Below, piece by piece: positions 1 to 8,107 of a stretch of DNA of 8,224 bases (its first letter is position 1; every line of letters begins with the position of its first letter). The DNA comes from Oscillospiraceae bacterium (GTDB lineage Bacteria > Bacillota > Clostridia > Oscillospirales > UBA929), in the NCBI GenBank assembly GCA_009777435.1, contig WRLW01000060.1:1-8224 (forward strand). Reading direction: 5' to 3'. The position numbers and the translations under genes are program-made. A model generated the notes under the pieces. The model had not been told where the DNA came from and ran no database searches. It worked only from the letters and a program-made list of their open reading frames with translations.

Positions 1-2
1 TC

Positions 3-542
3 GAAACCGGATTTCACGCGCTGCTGGGCGCCTTTGTGCTGCACACCCACCCTGTCTACGCCAACCTCGCGCTATGCTCCAAGGACGGGACGGATAAGCT
101 GCCGGGCCTGATGGAGGGTATCCCGTTTATCACCGTGCCGTATATAAACCCCGGCGCCGAGCTGTGTTCCGCCATACGCGAGCGGCTGCGGGAGGATACC
201 AAGGTTATTTTCATGCGCAACCACGGCGTCGTCGTGTCGGCGGACACTGCTGATGAATGTCTGCGCATCCATGATGAGATAAACGAGAGGGTCGGTAACG
301 CCTATGGCGTTACCCGCGAGAGCTTCAAAGCGTTTTCACTGGAACTGGGCAAAACGCTTTACCCGGATCAGCAGGTCTATCTGGAGCTGACCGGCGCTCA
401 AAGGGAGATACAGACGGCGGTTATGTTTATACACCATACTCTGCTTAGAAACGGCGAACAGGCGCAGGCGATGGACGGACGCGCCAAGGATTATATAGCG
501 AATTGGGAAAGTGAATCTTACAGAAAGTCGGTGCTGTCATGA
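3..542 (+). CDS. Class II (zinc) aldolase, probable L-rhamnulose-1-phosphate aldolase, 5'-truncated
   Basis: This is the C-terminal 179 residues of a class II aldolase/adducin-family protein; the reading frame runs off the left edge of the window, so the start is missing. Family members cleave sugar phosphates such as L-rhamnulose-1-P or L-fuculose-1-P into dihydroxyacetone phosphate and lactaldehyde, using Zn2+. Visible signatures are the Glu of ETGFHALL at the very edge (matching the catalytic Glu of fuculose-1-P aldolase), the zinc ligands in VLHTHP (residues 14 and 16 of the fragment), and the third zinc His in [10 protein letters not shown]. The protein ends with YRKSVLS and has no fused dehydrogenase domain, unlike the bifunctional RhaEW/YuxG type. 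Its stop overlaps the rhaA start (ATGA), so the two are translationally coupled. That context argues for rhamnulose-1-P specificity, but the sequence itself is not typical of E. coli RhaD, and another sugar-phosphate substrate is possible. Confidence 0.8.
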   Translation, partial: ETGFHALLGAFVLHTHPVYANLALCSKDGTDKLPGLMEGIPFITVPYINPGAELCSAIRERLREDTKVIFMRNHGVVVSADTADECLRIHDEINERVGNAYGVTRESFKAFSLELGKTLYPDQQVYLELTGAQREIQTAVMFIHHTLLRNGEQAQAMDGRAKDYIANWESESYRKSVLS

Positions 543-1720
543 AAGCATATGAGTTGGCCAAAGAGCAATACGCCGCCGTCGGCATAGACACCGAGGCGGC
601 GCTGGAAACATTAGATACAATACCCATATCCATGCACTGCTGGCAGGGCGACGACGTGCGTGGCTTTGAGGGCGCGCAAGAGCTGACGGGCGGCATACAA
701 AGCACCGGCAATCATCCCGGCGCGGCGGCTGACGCGGACGAATTGAGGGCGATGATTGATGAGGCTTTGGCGCTTATCCCCGGCGCGGCCCGCGTAAACC
801 TCCACGCTATTTACGGCGACGTCAAAGGCGTTGAGCGCGACCGGATCGAGCCTGAGCATTTCGCCGCGTGGACGGATTGGGCAAAGCGGCGGGCATTGGC
901 GCTGGACTTCAACCCCACGCTGTTTTCACATAAAAACTCCGCCGACGGGCTTACGCTGTCGCACCCGGACAAGGCTGTCCGCGACTTTTGGATAGAACAC
1001 TGCAAGCGGAGCCGCGCGGTCGCGGCAAGCTTTACCGCCGCGCTGGGAAGCCCGTCCGTATGCAATCTTTGGGTGGCCGACGGGTTCAAGGATATGCCGG
1101 CCGACACGCTGACGCCGCGCAAGCGGCTGGCGGAATCCCTCGACACCATATTCTCCGAGAAGCTGGATATTGTAGACGCGGTGGAGAGCAAGCTGTTCGG
1201 CATCGGCGTTGAGAGTTTCACGGCGGGCAGCCATGAGTTTTATATGGGCTATGCCATAAAAAACGGCCTGACGCTCTGCTTAGACGCGGGGCATTTCCAT
1301 CCGACGGAGGTCATCAGCGCCAAAATCTCGGCTGTGTCCCTGTTTGTGAACAGCCTTTTGCTGCATGTTTCACGTCCGGTGCGCTGGGACAGCGACCATG
1401 TTATATTGCTGGACGACGAGCTGACCGCCATAGCGCGTGAAATCATCCGGCACAGGCTGCTTGACCGCGTACATATAGGGCTGGATTATTTCGACGGCTC
1501 GATTGACCGTGTGACGGCGTGGGCCATAGGCATGAGGAACATGCGCAAGGCTCTGCTGATAGCCCTGCTGGAGCCATATGAGAAGCTGCGCGACGCGGAG
1601 ACCGCTTTTGACTTTACACGCCGCCTTACGATAATGGAAGAATGTAAAACCCTGCCGTGGACGGCCGTTTGGGACGAATACTGCTCCAGAGCGAACAAAC
1701 CCGCGAGGCTCGCGTATTGA
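539..1720 (+). CDS. rhaA: L-rhamnose isomerase
   Basis: This 393-residue cytoplasmic enzyme converts L-rhamnose to L-rhamnulose, the first step of rhamnose catabolism. The whole sequence follows E. coli RhaA as I remember it: [20 protein letters not shown] at the N-terminus, then CWQGDDV, the [10 protein letters not shown] block, [48 protein letters not shown] and IGLDYFD. The metal and substrate ligands of the family are all in place: E216, D249, H252, H276, D284, D286 and D316 (E. coli E234, D267, H270, H294, D302, D304, D334). The ATG at 539 overlaps the stop of the upstream aldolase. No clear Shine-Dalgarno precedes it, so coupled translation is likely. The protein ends soon after [13 protein letters not shown], and the C-terminal tail looks roughly 20 residues shorter than in the usual RhaA. 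The active site lies well before this, so activity is probably retained. It converges with the leftward GH51 remnant, only 30 bases away. Confidence 0.96.
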   Translation: MKAYELAKEQYAAVGIDTEAALETLDTIPISMHCWQGDDVRGFEGAQELTGGIQSTGNHPGAAADADELRAMIDEALALIPGAARVNLHAIYGDVKGVERDRIEPEHFAAWTDWAKRRALALDFNPTLFSHKNSADGLTLSHPDKAVRDFWIEHCKRSRAVAASFTAALGSPSVCNLWVADGFKDMPADTLTPRKRLAESLDTIFSEKLDIVDAVESKLFGIGVESFTAGSHEFYMGYAIKNGLTLCLDAGHFHPTEVISAKISAVSLFVNSLLLHVSRPVRWDSDHVILLDDELTAIAREIIRHRLLDRVHIGLDYFDGSIDRVTAWAIGMRNMRKALLIALLEPYEKLRDAETAFDFTRRLTIMEECKTLPWTAVWDEYCSRANKPARLAY

Positions 1721-1750
1721 TACCCGAAAAGTCATATTCAAGCGCGAGTT

Positions 1751-2129
1751 TCAGCGCACAAAATCGGTGTCCGTTCTCAACCGCACCACATTCCAGGACG
1801 CCTTTGGTATAATCACCTTCAGCGTTTCGTTTTCAATGGCCGCGCAAGGCGCGTCGCGCGGGGTCACCGTTTGCAGCGCGAGCGAGTTTGCCGTTTTCAT
1901 GTCATACCCCGCCATTTGAATATGCCCGATAACCTCCTTCGCGCCTTCGACGACGATTTCTGTCTCCAAATCCTCGCGTATATTCCGGTTCATGACAAAA
2001 ACCGTGATCTCACCGTCATTGCGGACGGCCACACTGTCAAGACAGTCAACGCCCGTCCGCGCCTTGCAGTCGTATTTAGGGGAGCTTACATCCACACGCA
2101 CGGCGCGGCCCCGCCCATAGCGGCTCGCG

Positions 2130-2131
<2 letters not shown>
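1751..2131 (-). pseudogene. C-terminal fragment of a GH51 alpha-L-arabinofuranosidase
   Basis: This is the second half of a broken GH51 gene. The frame (a GTG at 2101 could formally start it) reads NASRYGRGRAV, SSPKYDCK, LDSVAVRNDGEITVFVMNRN and finally IIPKASWNVVRL before the TGA at 1751. That is the C-terminal beta-sandwich domain of GH51 enzymes; Geobacillus stearothermophilus AbfA has HASVYGRG, SSPKYDSKDF, TIFAVNRD and LPKLSWNVIRL at the matching places. Homology begins abruptly at about 2131, at the Asn of NASRYGRG, and is in a different frame from the N-terminal fragment immediately upstream. It has no ribosome-binding site of its own and no catalytic residue, so it should not be a functional protein. 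The C-terminus itself is intact. Similarity is judged from memory of the family; the assignment as a GH51 C-terminal domain is firm. Confidence 0.85.
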
Positions 2132-3601
<1,470 letters not shown>

Positions 3602-3633
3602 ATGCCACCCCCGCCGTGCTTTGATCAAAAATT

Positions 3634-3662
3634 ACAATATCATAGGCTTATGCGGTTGTCAA
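3634..3662 (-). promoter_or_regulatory. Predicted sigma-A promoter of the LacI-family gene
   Basis: On the minus strand, TTGACA (3662-3657) is followed after 17 bases by TATTGT (3639-3634), which is preceded by an extended -10 TG (3642-3641). Transcription would start near 3627, leaving about 25 bases of leader before ATG 3601. The -10 matches the consensus at only 4 of 6 bases, but spacing and -35 are ideal. A 10-base palindrome (TTTGATCAAA, 3620-3629) overlaps the start point but lacks the central CG of a LacI-type site. Confidence 0.6.
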
Positions 3663-3693
3663 ATAAAATTTCAAATATTTTCTGTGTAACATA

Positions 3694-3722
3694 TTGACAT
3701 GAAAAGTGTAATGGTGTATACT
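3694..3722 (+). promoter_or_regulatory. Predicted sigma-A promoter of the GH127-ABC operon
   Basis: TTGACA at 3694-3699 and TATACT at 3717-3722 are separated by exactly 17 bases, a near-consensus sigma-A promoter. The AT-rich stretch 3661-3683 just upstream could serve as an UP element. Transcription is expected to start around 3729, giving a leader of about 43 bases. The -35 boxes of this and the divergent repressor promoter lie back to back, 31 bases apart. Confidence 0.8.
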
Positions 3723-3734
3723 GAATATATAAAC

Positions 3735-3754
3735 AAATCTAATCGATTAGATTT
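3735..3754. promoter_or_regulatory. LacI-type operator, perfect 20-base palindrome
   Basis: AAATCTAATCGATTAGATTT is a perfect inverted repeat with a central CG, the form expected for LacI-family dimers whose hinge helices bend the central CpG step. It lies at about +6 to +25 of the predicted transcription start, just upstream of the ribosome site, where a bound repressor would block initiation or early elongation. The LacI gene next door is the obvious binding partner (inference). I saw no second full copy in the window. Confidence 0.8.
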
Positions 3755-3771
3755 TTAGGTGGTGTTGTTTA

Positions 3772-5646
3772 TTGAAGGCTATCAGACCGCTTTCACTGAG
3801 GGATGTCGTTATTGACGGCGCGTTCTGGGGACGGTACATTACACTGATACGCGAAAAGGCAATCGGCTATCAGTGGGAGAATCTGAACGACCGGGTTCAG
3901 GATGCCGCCCGCAGCCACTGCATCAAAAATTTTGAAATTGCCGCCGGATTAGCGGACGGCGCGTTTTACGGTATGGTTTTTCAGGACAGCGACTTATACA
4001 AATGGCTTGAAACCGTCGCGTACAGCTTAGAAACCCATCCCGACCCCGCGCTTGAGAAGCTGGCCGACGGGGCTATCGCGCTCATAGGCTCCGCCCAGCA
4101 GCCGGACGGCTATGTGAACACATATTACACAATCAAGGAACCCGGTAAACGCTGGTCGAACCTCCAGCAGGGACATGAGTTATACTGCGCCGGACATATG
4201 ATAGAAGCGGCGGTCGCGTATTTCAGCGCGACGGGCAAACGTAATTTTTTGGATATAGCCGTCCGTTTCGCGGACTGTATCGACCGGACTTTTGGATTGG
4301 ACGACGGCAAGTGTCACGGCTATCCCGGGCATCAGGAAATTGAGCCGGCGTTAGTCCGGTTATATGAGGCTACCGGCGAACGGAGGTATCTTGACCTCGC
4401 GGCGTATTTCATACGTCAGCGCGGCATGTCCCCCAACTACTTCGACGAGGAGGAACAAAAGCCCGAATACAGCGCGATATTCCCCCAGCTTACATATCTT
4501 GACAGGCGATACTCCCAGTCGCATATGCCCCCCGCCGAACAGCGGGATACCGTGGGGCACTCCGTCAGAGCCTTGTATATGTACAGCGCGATGGCGGATT
4601 TGGCTTCTGAGCTGGGCGACAAAGCGCTTTTGGACGCCTGCGATATTCTGTATGAGGATGTTACGCGGCGGCAAATGTATATAACGGGCGCCGTGGGCGC
4701 TACCGCCGAGGGCGAAAGCTTTACCGGGCCTTATGACTTGCCCAACGGCCTTGTGTACGGGGAGACATGCGCGTCTGTGGCGCTGATGATGTTCTGCCGC
4801 AGAATGAACGCCCTTAACGGCAGCGCCGCCTGCGCCGACGTTATGGAGCGCGCGCTTTACAACACGGTGCTGGCGGGTATATCGCTGTCTGGAACAGAGT
4901 TTTTCTATGTGAATCCACTGGAAGCGGATCCTTATACCATCGCCGCAAATCCCGGTTACCGCCACGTCAAGCCCGTGCGGCAGAAATGGTTTGATTGCTC
5001 CTGCTGTTATACGAATATCACGCGTACCGTTCTGGGATTAGGGCGCTATGCCTATGCCGCGTCCGACGACGGGCTGTATGTGAACCTCTACTGCTCCGGC
5101 TCGGCTCGGGACGGCGCGCGGCGCGTAGAGGTGACCACGGATTACCCATACGGCGGCGAGGTGACATTAAAGGTCAGCGGCGGGCGGTTCAAGCTGTATT
5201 TACGTAAGCCGGGAAAGGGATATGAGATCCTTGAGCGCGACTGGCAGGGCGACATAGTTAAAATCAAGCTTGATATGAGTCCGCGTTTAGTGTACTGCGA
5301 TACGCGGGTGCAGAGCAATATCGGCAAAGCCGCCGTCATGCGCGGGCCTTTGGTGTACTGTGCCGAACAGGCCGACAACGGCGGAAACCTGGGCGGATAT
5401 GCTCTGCCCGCCGGCACAGCTTTTAAGGAATGTCCGCCTCCGGAGGGCTTGCCTTCCGAATCCGTGGCTTTGGAGACCAAGGCATTCAGGTATACAAGCA
5501 ATCAAACCGGGTTATACTCCGAAACCGCGCCCTTACTCGAACCCGCGGCGCTCAAGCTCATACCCTATCATCTTTGGGCAAATCGCGGCGAGAACGAAAT
5601 GCGGGTGTATCTTAATATCGTGACCTCATTATCGGAAGGCCGGTAA
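3772..5646 (+). CDS. DUF1680 glycoside hydrolase (GH127/GH146), probable beta-L-arabinofuranosidase
   Basis: This 624-residue enzyme of the DUF1680 superfamily is best compared with Bifidobacterium HypBA1 (GH127), which removes beta-1,2-linked L-arabinofuranose using a cysteine nucleophile held by zinc. The key residues are visible. E331 and C333 in VYGETCAS, with C411 and C412 in CSCCYTN, match the zinc/nucleophile set E338, C340, C417 and C418. E315 matches the proposed acid/base E322. Other family blocks are VVIDGAFWGRY near the N-terminus, QQPDGYVNTYYT (109-120), GHELYCAGHMIEAAVAY (134-150) and YDLPNGLVYGE. An (alpha/alpha)6 barrel is followed by beta-rich C-terminal domains. There is no signal peptide, so it acts in the cytoplasm on imported sugars. 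It starts with TTG, with AGGTGG at 3757-3762 correctly spaced; no better start exists. It is the first gene after the operator-controlled promoter. Exact substrate is uncertain: the family also holds an aceric-acid hydrolase and GH146 enzymes. Confidence 0.92.
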   Translation: MKAIRPLSLRDVVIDGAFWGRYITLIREKAIGYQWENLNDRVQDAARSHCIKNFEIAAGLADGAFYGMVFQDSDLYKWLETVAYSLETHPDPALEKLADGAIALIGSAQQPDGYVNTYYTIKEPGKRWSNLQQGHELYCAGHMIEAAVAYFSATGKRNFLDIAVRFADCIDRTFGLDDGKCHGYPGHQEIEPALVRLYEATGERRYLDLAAYFIRQRGMSPNYFDEEEQKPEYSAIFPQLTYLDRRYSQSHMPPAEQRDTVGHSVRALYMYSAMADLASELGDKALLDACDILYEDVTRRQMYITGAVGATAEGESFTGPYDLPNGLVYGETCASVALMMFCRRMNALNGSAACADVMERALYNTVLAGISLSGTEFFYVNPLEADPYTIAANPGYRHVKPVRQKWFDCSCCYTNITRTVLGLGRYAYAASDDGLYVNLYCSGSARDGARRVEVTTDYPYGGEVTLKVSGGRFKLYLRKPGKGYEILERDWQGDIVKIKLDMSPRLVYCDTRVQSNIGKAAVMRGPLVYCAEQADNGGNLGGYALPAGTAFKECPPPEGLPSESVALETKAFRYTSNQTGLYSETAPLLEPAALKLIPYHLWANRGENEMRVYLNIVTSLSEGR

Positions 5647-5675
5647 TACAATATATATTTTAGGAGGAACGGAAC

Positions 5676-7076
5676 GTGAAAAAGAGATCAGTGAAAATCC
5701 TGGCGATCCTGATGTCCGTTTTGTTGATGGCAGGTCTGCTTGCGGCTTGCGCGGATGAGACGGCAGCTCCGCCGGCGGGCGGAGGCGGCAACAGCGACAA
5801 CAGCGGAAGCGGCGGCGGCGGCTCAAACGAGCGTATTGAGCTTGTATTCTCACTTTGGGGAGACCCGGCGGAGCAGGAAACGACACAGAGGGCGCTTGAT
5901 GTATACAACGACTCGCAGGACAAGGTATATGTTAAAGCCCTGCAAATCGGACGCGACGAATACAACGAAAAGCTTCAGACCATGGCAACGTCTGGCGAGA
6001 TGCCGGATTGCGGAATGGTCGCGGAGGACACCGTTATAGGTTGGGCGAGAGACGGCTTGCTCAGTGATTTTGATATATACGCGGGACAGGATAACCTGCC
6101 TCTCGACTATATCACATTCAAATACGAGGGCAAAGTCGTCGCCTATTCCGCGGCCAACGAAGTCCTCGCGCTATGGTTCAACAAGCAGATATTCGACGAT
6201 GCCGGAATCCCCTATCCCCCCGCAACGCTTGACGACGCGTGGACATGGGATGAGTTCATCGAAGTGGCCAGAAAGCTCACGATAGACAGCGACGGCCGGA
6301 ATCCCGGAGACGACGGTTTCGACAAGAACAATATCGTTCAATACGGCGCCGGCATCAACACCTATACCTGGCAGCTTGAGGTGTGGGCGCTTTCAAACGG
6401 CGGCAAATTCTTCTCCAGCGACGGAAAGTCAGTCGCTATGGACGACGCAACAATCGAGGCCATCCAGAAGGTCGCGGATCTGCATTTAGTGGAAAACATC
6501 GCGCCGTTTAACGACGGAACCGCAGACGCGGGTTTTGATCTGACAATAGGCAGAGGAAACGTCGCGATGGGTACGGACGGGCAATGGGCCACCGGCTTCA
6601 GGGCGTTTGTGGATATCGATTACGGGGTTGGCGTGCTGCCCTATATGAAGCATAAGGCCAATATCTGCACAGGCGGCCCGACAGGTATATTCGCGACCAC
6701 CGATTACCCCAATGAAGCCGCTGACTTCTTGAGATGGTACAACAGCGAGGAAAACAACATCAATACCATCCTTGACGGCTGGTGGATGCCGACCAAAATG
6801 AACTGGTACACCGACGAGGCTTTGCTGGAGCAGTGGATCGACGGTTCCGATTTCCGCAAACCTCTGGGAGACGCTTACAGAACGGCTATTCTTGACGTCG
6901 CTTTGGACTTCGGCGTAACAAAATCCACCGCGTGGTATTATACGCCCAACACCTACGAGGTGTTAGTGGGAACGCTGCAGCCGGCTTTGGTCGAGGCGTT
7001 CCAGGGCGGCAAGACCGTAAAAGAGGTGGTAGACGCATCCCGCGACGCCATGCAGGCCGCGCTGGACAAGAGGTAA
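5676..7076 (+). CDS. ABC transporter sugar-binding lipoprotein
   Basis: This 466-residue extracellular solute-binding protein (family 1, MalE/UgpB-like) captures sugars for the permeases encoded downstream. It has a lipoprotein signal peptide: MKKRSVK, a hydrophobic stretch (residues 8-22), and the lipobox LAAC with lipidated Cys25. A Gly/Ser/Asn-rich tether (about 35-51) follows, then the mature domain starting IELVFSLWGDP, with TMATSGEMPD, typical of carbohydrate-binding members. Later blocks include NEVLALWFNKQIFDDAGI, TWDEFIEVARKLT and MGTDGQWATGF. The GTG start is set by AGGAGG at 5662-5667, 8 bases away, and puts a normal signal peptide at the N-terminus. It lies 29 bases after the GH127 gene with no terminator between, so they share a transcript. 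The genomic context suggests an arabinose- or rhamnose-containing oligosaccharide as ligand; the sequence alone does not tell. Confidence 0.93.
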   Translation: MKKRSVKILAILMSVLLMAGLLAACADETAAPPAGGGGNSDNSGSGGGGSNERIELVFSLWGDPAEQETTQRALDVYNDSQDKVYVKALQIGRDEYNEKLQTMATSGEMPDCGMVAEDTVIGWARDGLLSDFDIYAGQDNLPLDYITFKYEGKVVAYSAANEVLALWFNKQIFDDAGIPYPPATLDDAWTWDEFIEVARKLTIDSDGRNPGDDGFDKNNIVQYGAGINTYTWQLEVWALSNGGKFFSSDGKSVAMDDATIEAIQKVADLHLVENIAPFNDGTADAGFDLTIGRGNVAMGTDGQWATGFRAFVDIDYGVGVLPYMKHKANICTGGPTGIFATTDYPNEAADFLRWYNSEENNINTILDGWWMPTKMNWYTDEALLEQWIDGSDFRKPLGDAYRTAILDVALDFGVTKSTAWYYTPNTYEVLVGTLQPALVEAFQGGKTVKEVVDASRDAMQAALDKR

Positions 7077-7083
7077 TATAACA

Positions 7084-7136
7084 GTTAGAATAATAGGGTG
7101 TCTGTTGTTATATTGAACGACACCCTTTATTCTAAC
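7084..7136 (+). other. Intercistronic stem-loop between binding protein and permease
   Basis: GTTAGAATAATAGGGTGTC (7084-7102) pairs with GACACCCTTTATTCTAAC (7119-7136) over 18 base pairs, with one bulged T (7094). The 16-base loop has a further short GTT/AAC pairing. No T-run follows (the next bases are GAGAGAG), so it is not a classical intrinsic terminator. Such hairpins after binding-protein genes commonly stabilise the upstream mRNA or partly end transcription, so that the binding protein outnumbers the permeases. That role here is inference. Confidence 0.75.
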
Positions 7137-7156
7137 GAGAGAGGGGGCGGCGCATC

Positions 7157-8107
7157 GTGGGAAAATCAGATAAGAAAAAAGCATATTCAAGAAACGCGAG
7201 CAAGGAGCAGCGCGCGGCGTATCTCTTTCTGATCCCCGCTTTCCTTGGGCTGTCCCTAATTACATACATACCTCTGCTGGCCACGTTCATAATGAGTTTT
7301 TTCAATATGAACGTCGGCCATTTTGTAAAAAACAGCACCCTCCCCCCGCCTCAATTTGTCGGGCTGGCAAATTTCATTGATATATTTACAAATCCAAGCA
7401 TTGATTTTCTTAACTCTATTAAAGTTACAATATATTTCGCGCTGTTAGCCGTCGCCGGGAGTATAATCTACTCCTTATTTATAGCGATGCTTTTGAATCG
7501 GACAATGCCGGCGCGCGGTTTTTTCCGCGCGATTTTCTATGTTCCGTATATACTGCCAGCGGCGGCGGTCATGATTAGCTGGTGGTTTTTGCTCCAGTAT
7601 GACGGCGGCCTGATAAACTATATTCTCGTTAGATTGGGATTGGAAAAATCTTACTTTTTGGCTAATTCGTCCACGGCGATACCGTCATTGGCCGTTATCG
7701 CCATTTGGACAAGCGGTAATCTGATCGTTATATTTTTAGCGGGACTGCAAAATGTACCGCGCGTTTACCATGAAGCGGCGGACATAGACGGCGCGACCGC
7801 ATTGCAGCGGTTTTGGAATATCACAATCCCATGTATGACGCCCATCATCTTTTACAATCTGCTGTTAAGCCTTGTGGTTAATTTGCAGGTCGTGGTACCC
7901 GCGCTTGCCGTTACAAAGGGCGGGCCGGGGAAATCGACGATGTTTATGTCATATTTAATGTATCAGACCGGCTTCCGGGGAAGAGAACTGGGCAAGGCCG
8001 GCGCTATCGCGTTTATTTTCTTCATAGTGGCGGCAATATTCGCGTTTATTCTGTTCGCGACATCCAAAAGCTGGATATTTTATGAAGGAAAAGATGATAG
8101 AAAATGA
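7157..8107 (+). CDS. ABC sugar transporter permease, MalF/UgpA type
   Basis: This 316-residue inner-membrane permease is one half of the transmembrane channel of the sugar importer. It has a basic N-terminus (GKSDKKK) and about six membrane segments (near residues 21-49, 88-112, 122-146, 173-196, 227-250 and 281-301). The cytoplasmic EAA loop reads EAADIDGATALQRFWNITIP (206-225), with the conserved E, A, A and G that dock onto the ATPase. AYLFLIPAFLGL near the start and the late block AVTKGGPGKSTMF are typical of the UgpA/LacF group. The GTG start at 7157 is supported by GAGGGGG at 7141-7147; the gene follows an 80-base gap containing the stem-loop. Its stop overlaps the next permease start. 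No ATPase gene is seen, so a shared MsmX-type ATPase encoded elsewhere is likely, as in many Firmicute sugar importers. Confidence 0.94.
   Translation: MGKSDKKKAYSRNASKEQRAAYLFLIPAFLGLSLITYIPLLATFIMSFFNMNVGHFVKNSTLPPPQFVGLANFIDIFTNPSIDFLNSIKVTIYFALLAVAGSIIYSLFIAMLLNRTMPARGFFRAIFYVPYILPAAAVMISWWFLLQYDGGLINYILVRLGLEKSYFLANSSTAIPSLAVIAIWTSGNLIVIFLAGLQNVPRVYHEAADIDGATALQRFWNITIPCMTPIIFYNLLLSLVVNLQVVVPALAVTKGGPGKSTMFMSYLMYQTGFRGRELGKAGAIAFIFFIVAAIFAFILFATSKSWIFYEGKDDRK

Noticed and set aside
1709..1748. CTCGCG...CGCGAG inverted repeat spanning the rhaA stop, as a possible bidirectional terminator
   Set aside because: Only six pairs with a 28-base loop and no T-run on either strand; too weak to call a terminator.
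3620..3629. TTTGATCAAA palindrome at the repressor's predicted transcription start, as a second operator
   Set aside because: Only 10 bases, no central CG and unlike the 20-base palindrome; short AT-rich palindromes arise easily by chance.
3602..3771. Catabolite-repression (cre) site for CcpA in the promoter region
   Set aside because: No convincing match to the cre consensus on either strand; the only CG-centred palindrome is the 20-base site already assigned to the local repressor.
4360..4965. Long open frame (about 200 residues) antisense to the GH127 gene
   Set aside because: It lies entirely within a well-supported gene, has no recognisable domain or ribosome site, and similar antisense frames occur in the other GC-rich genes here.
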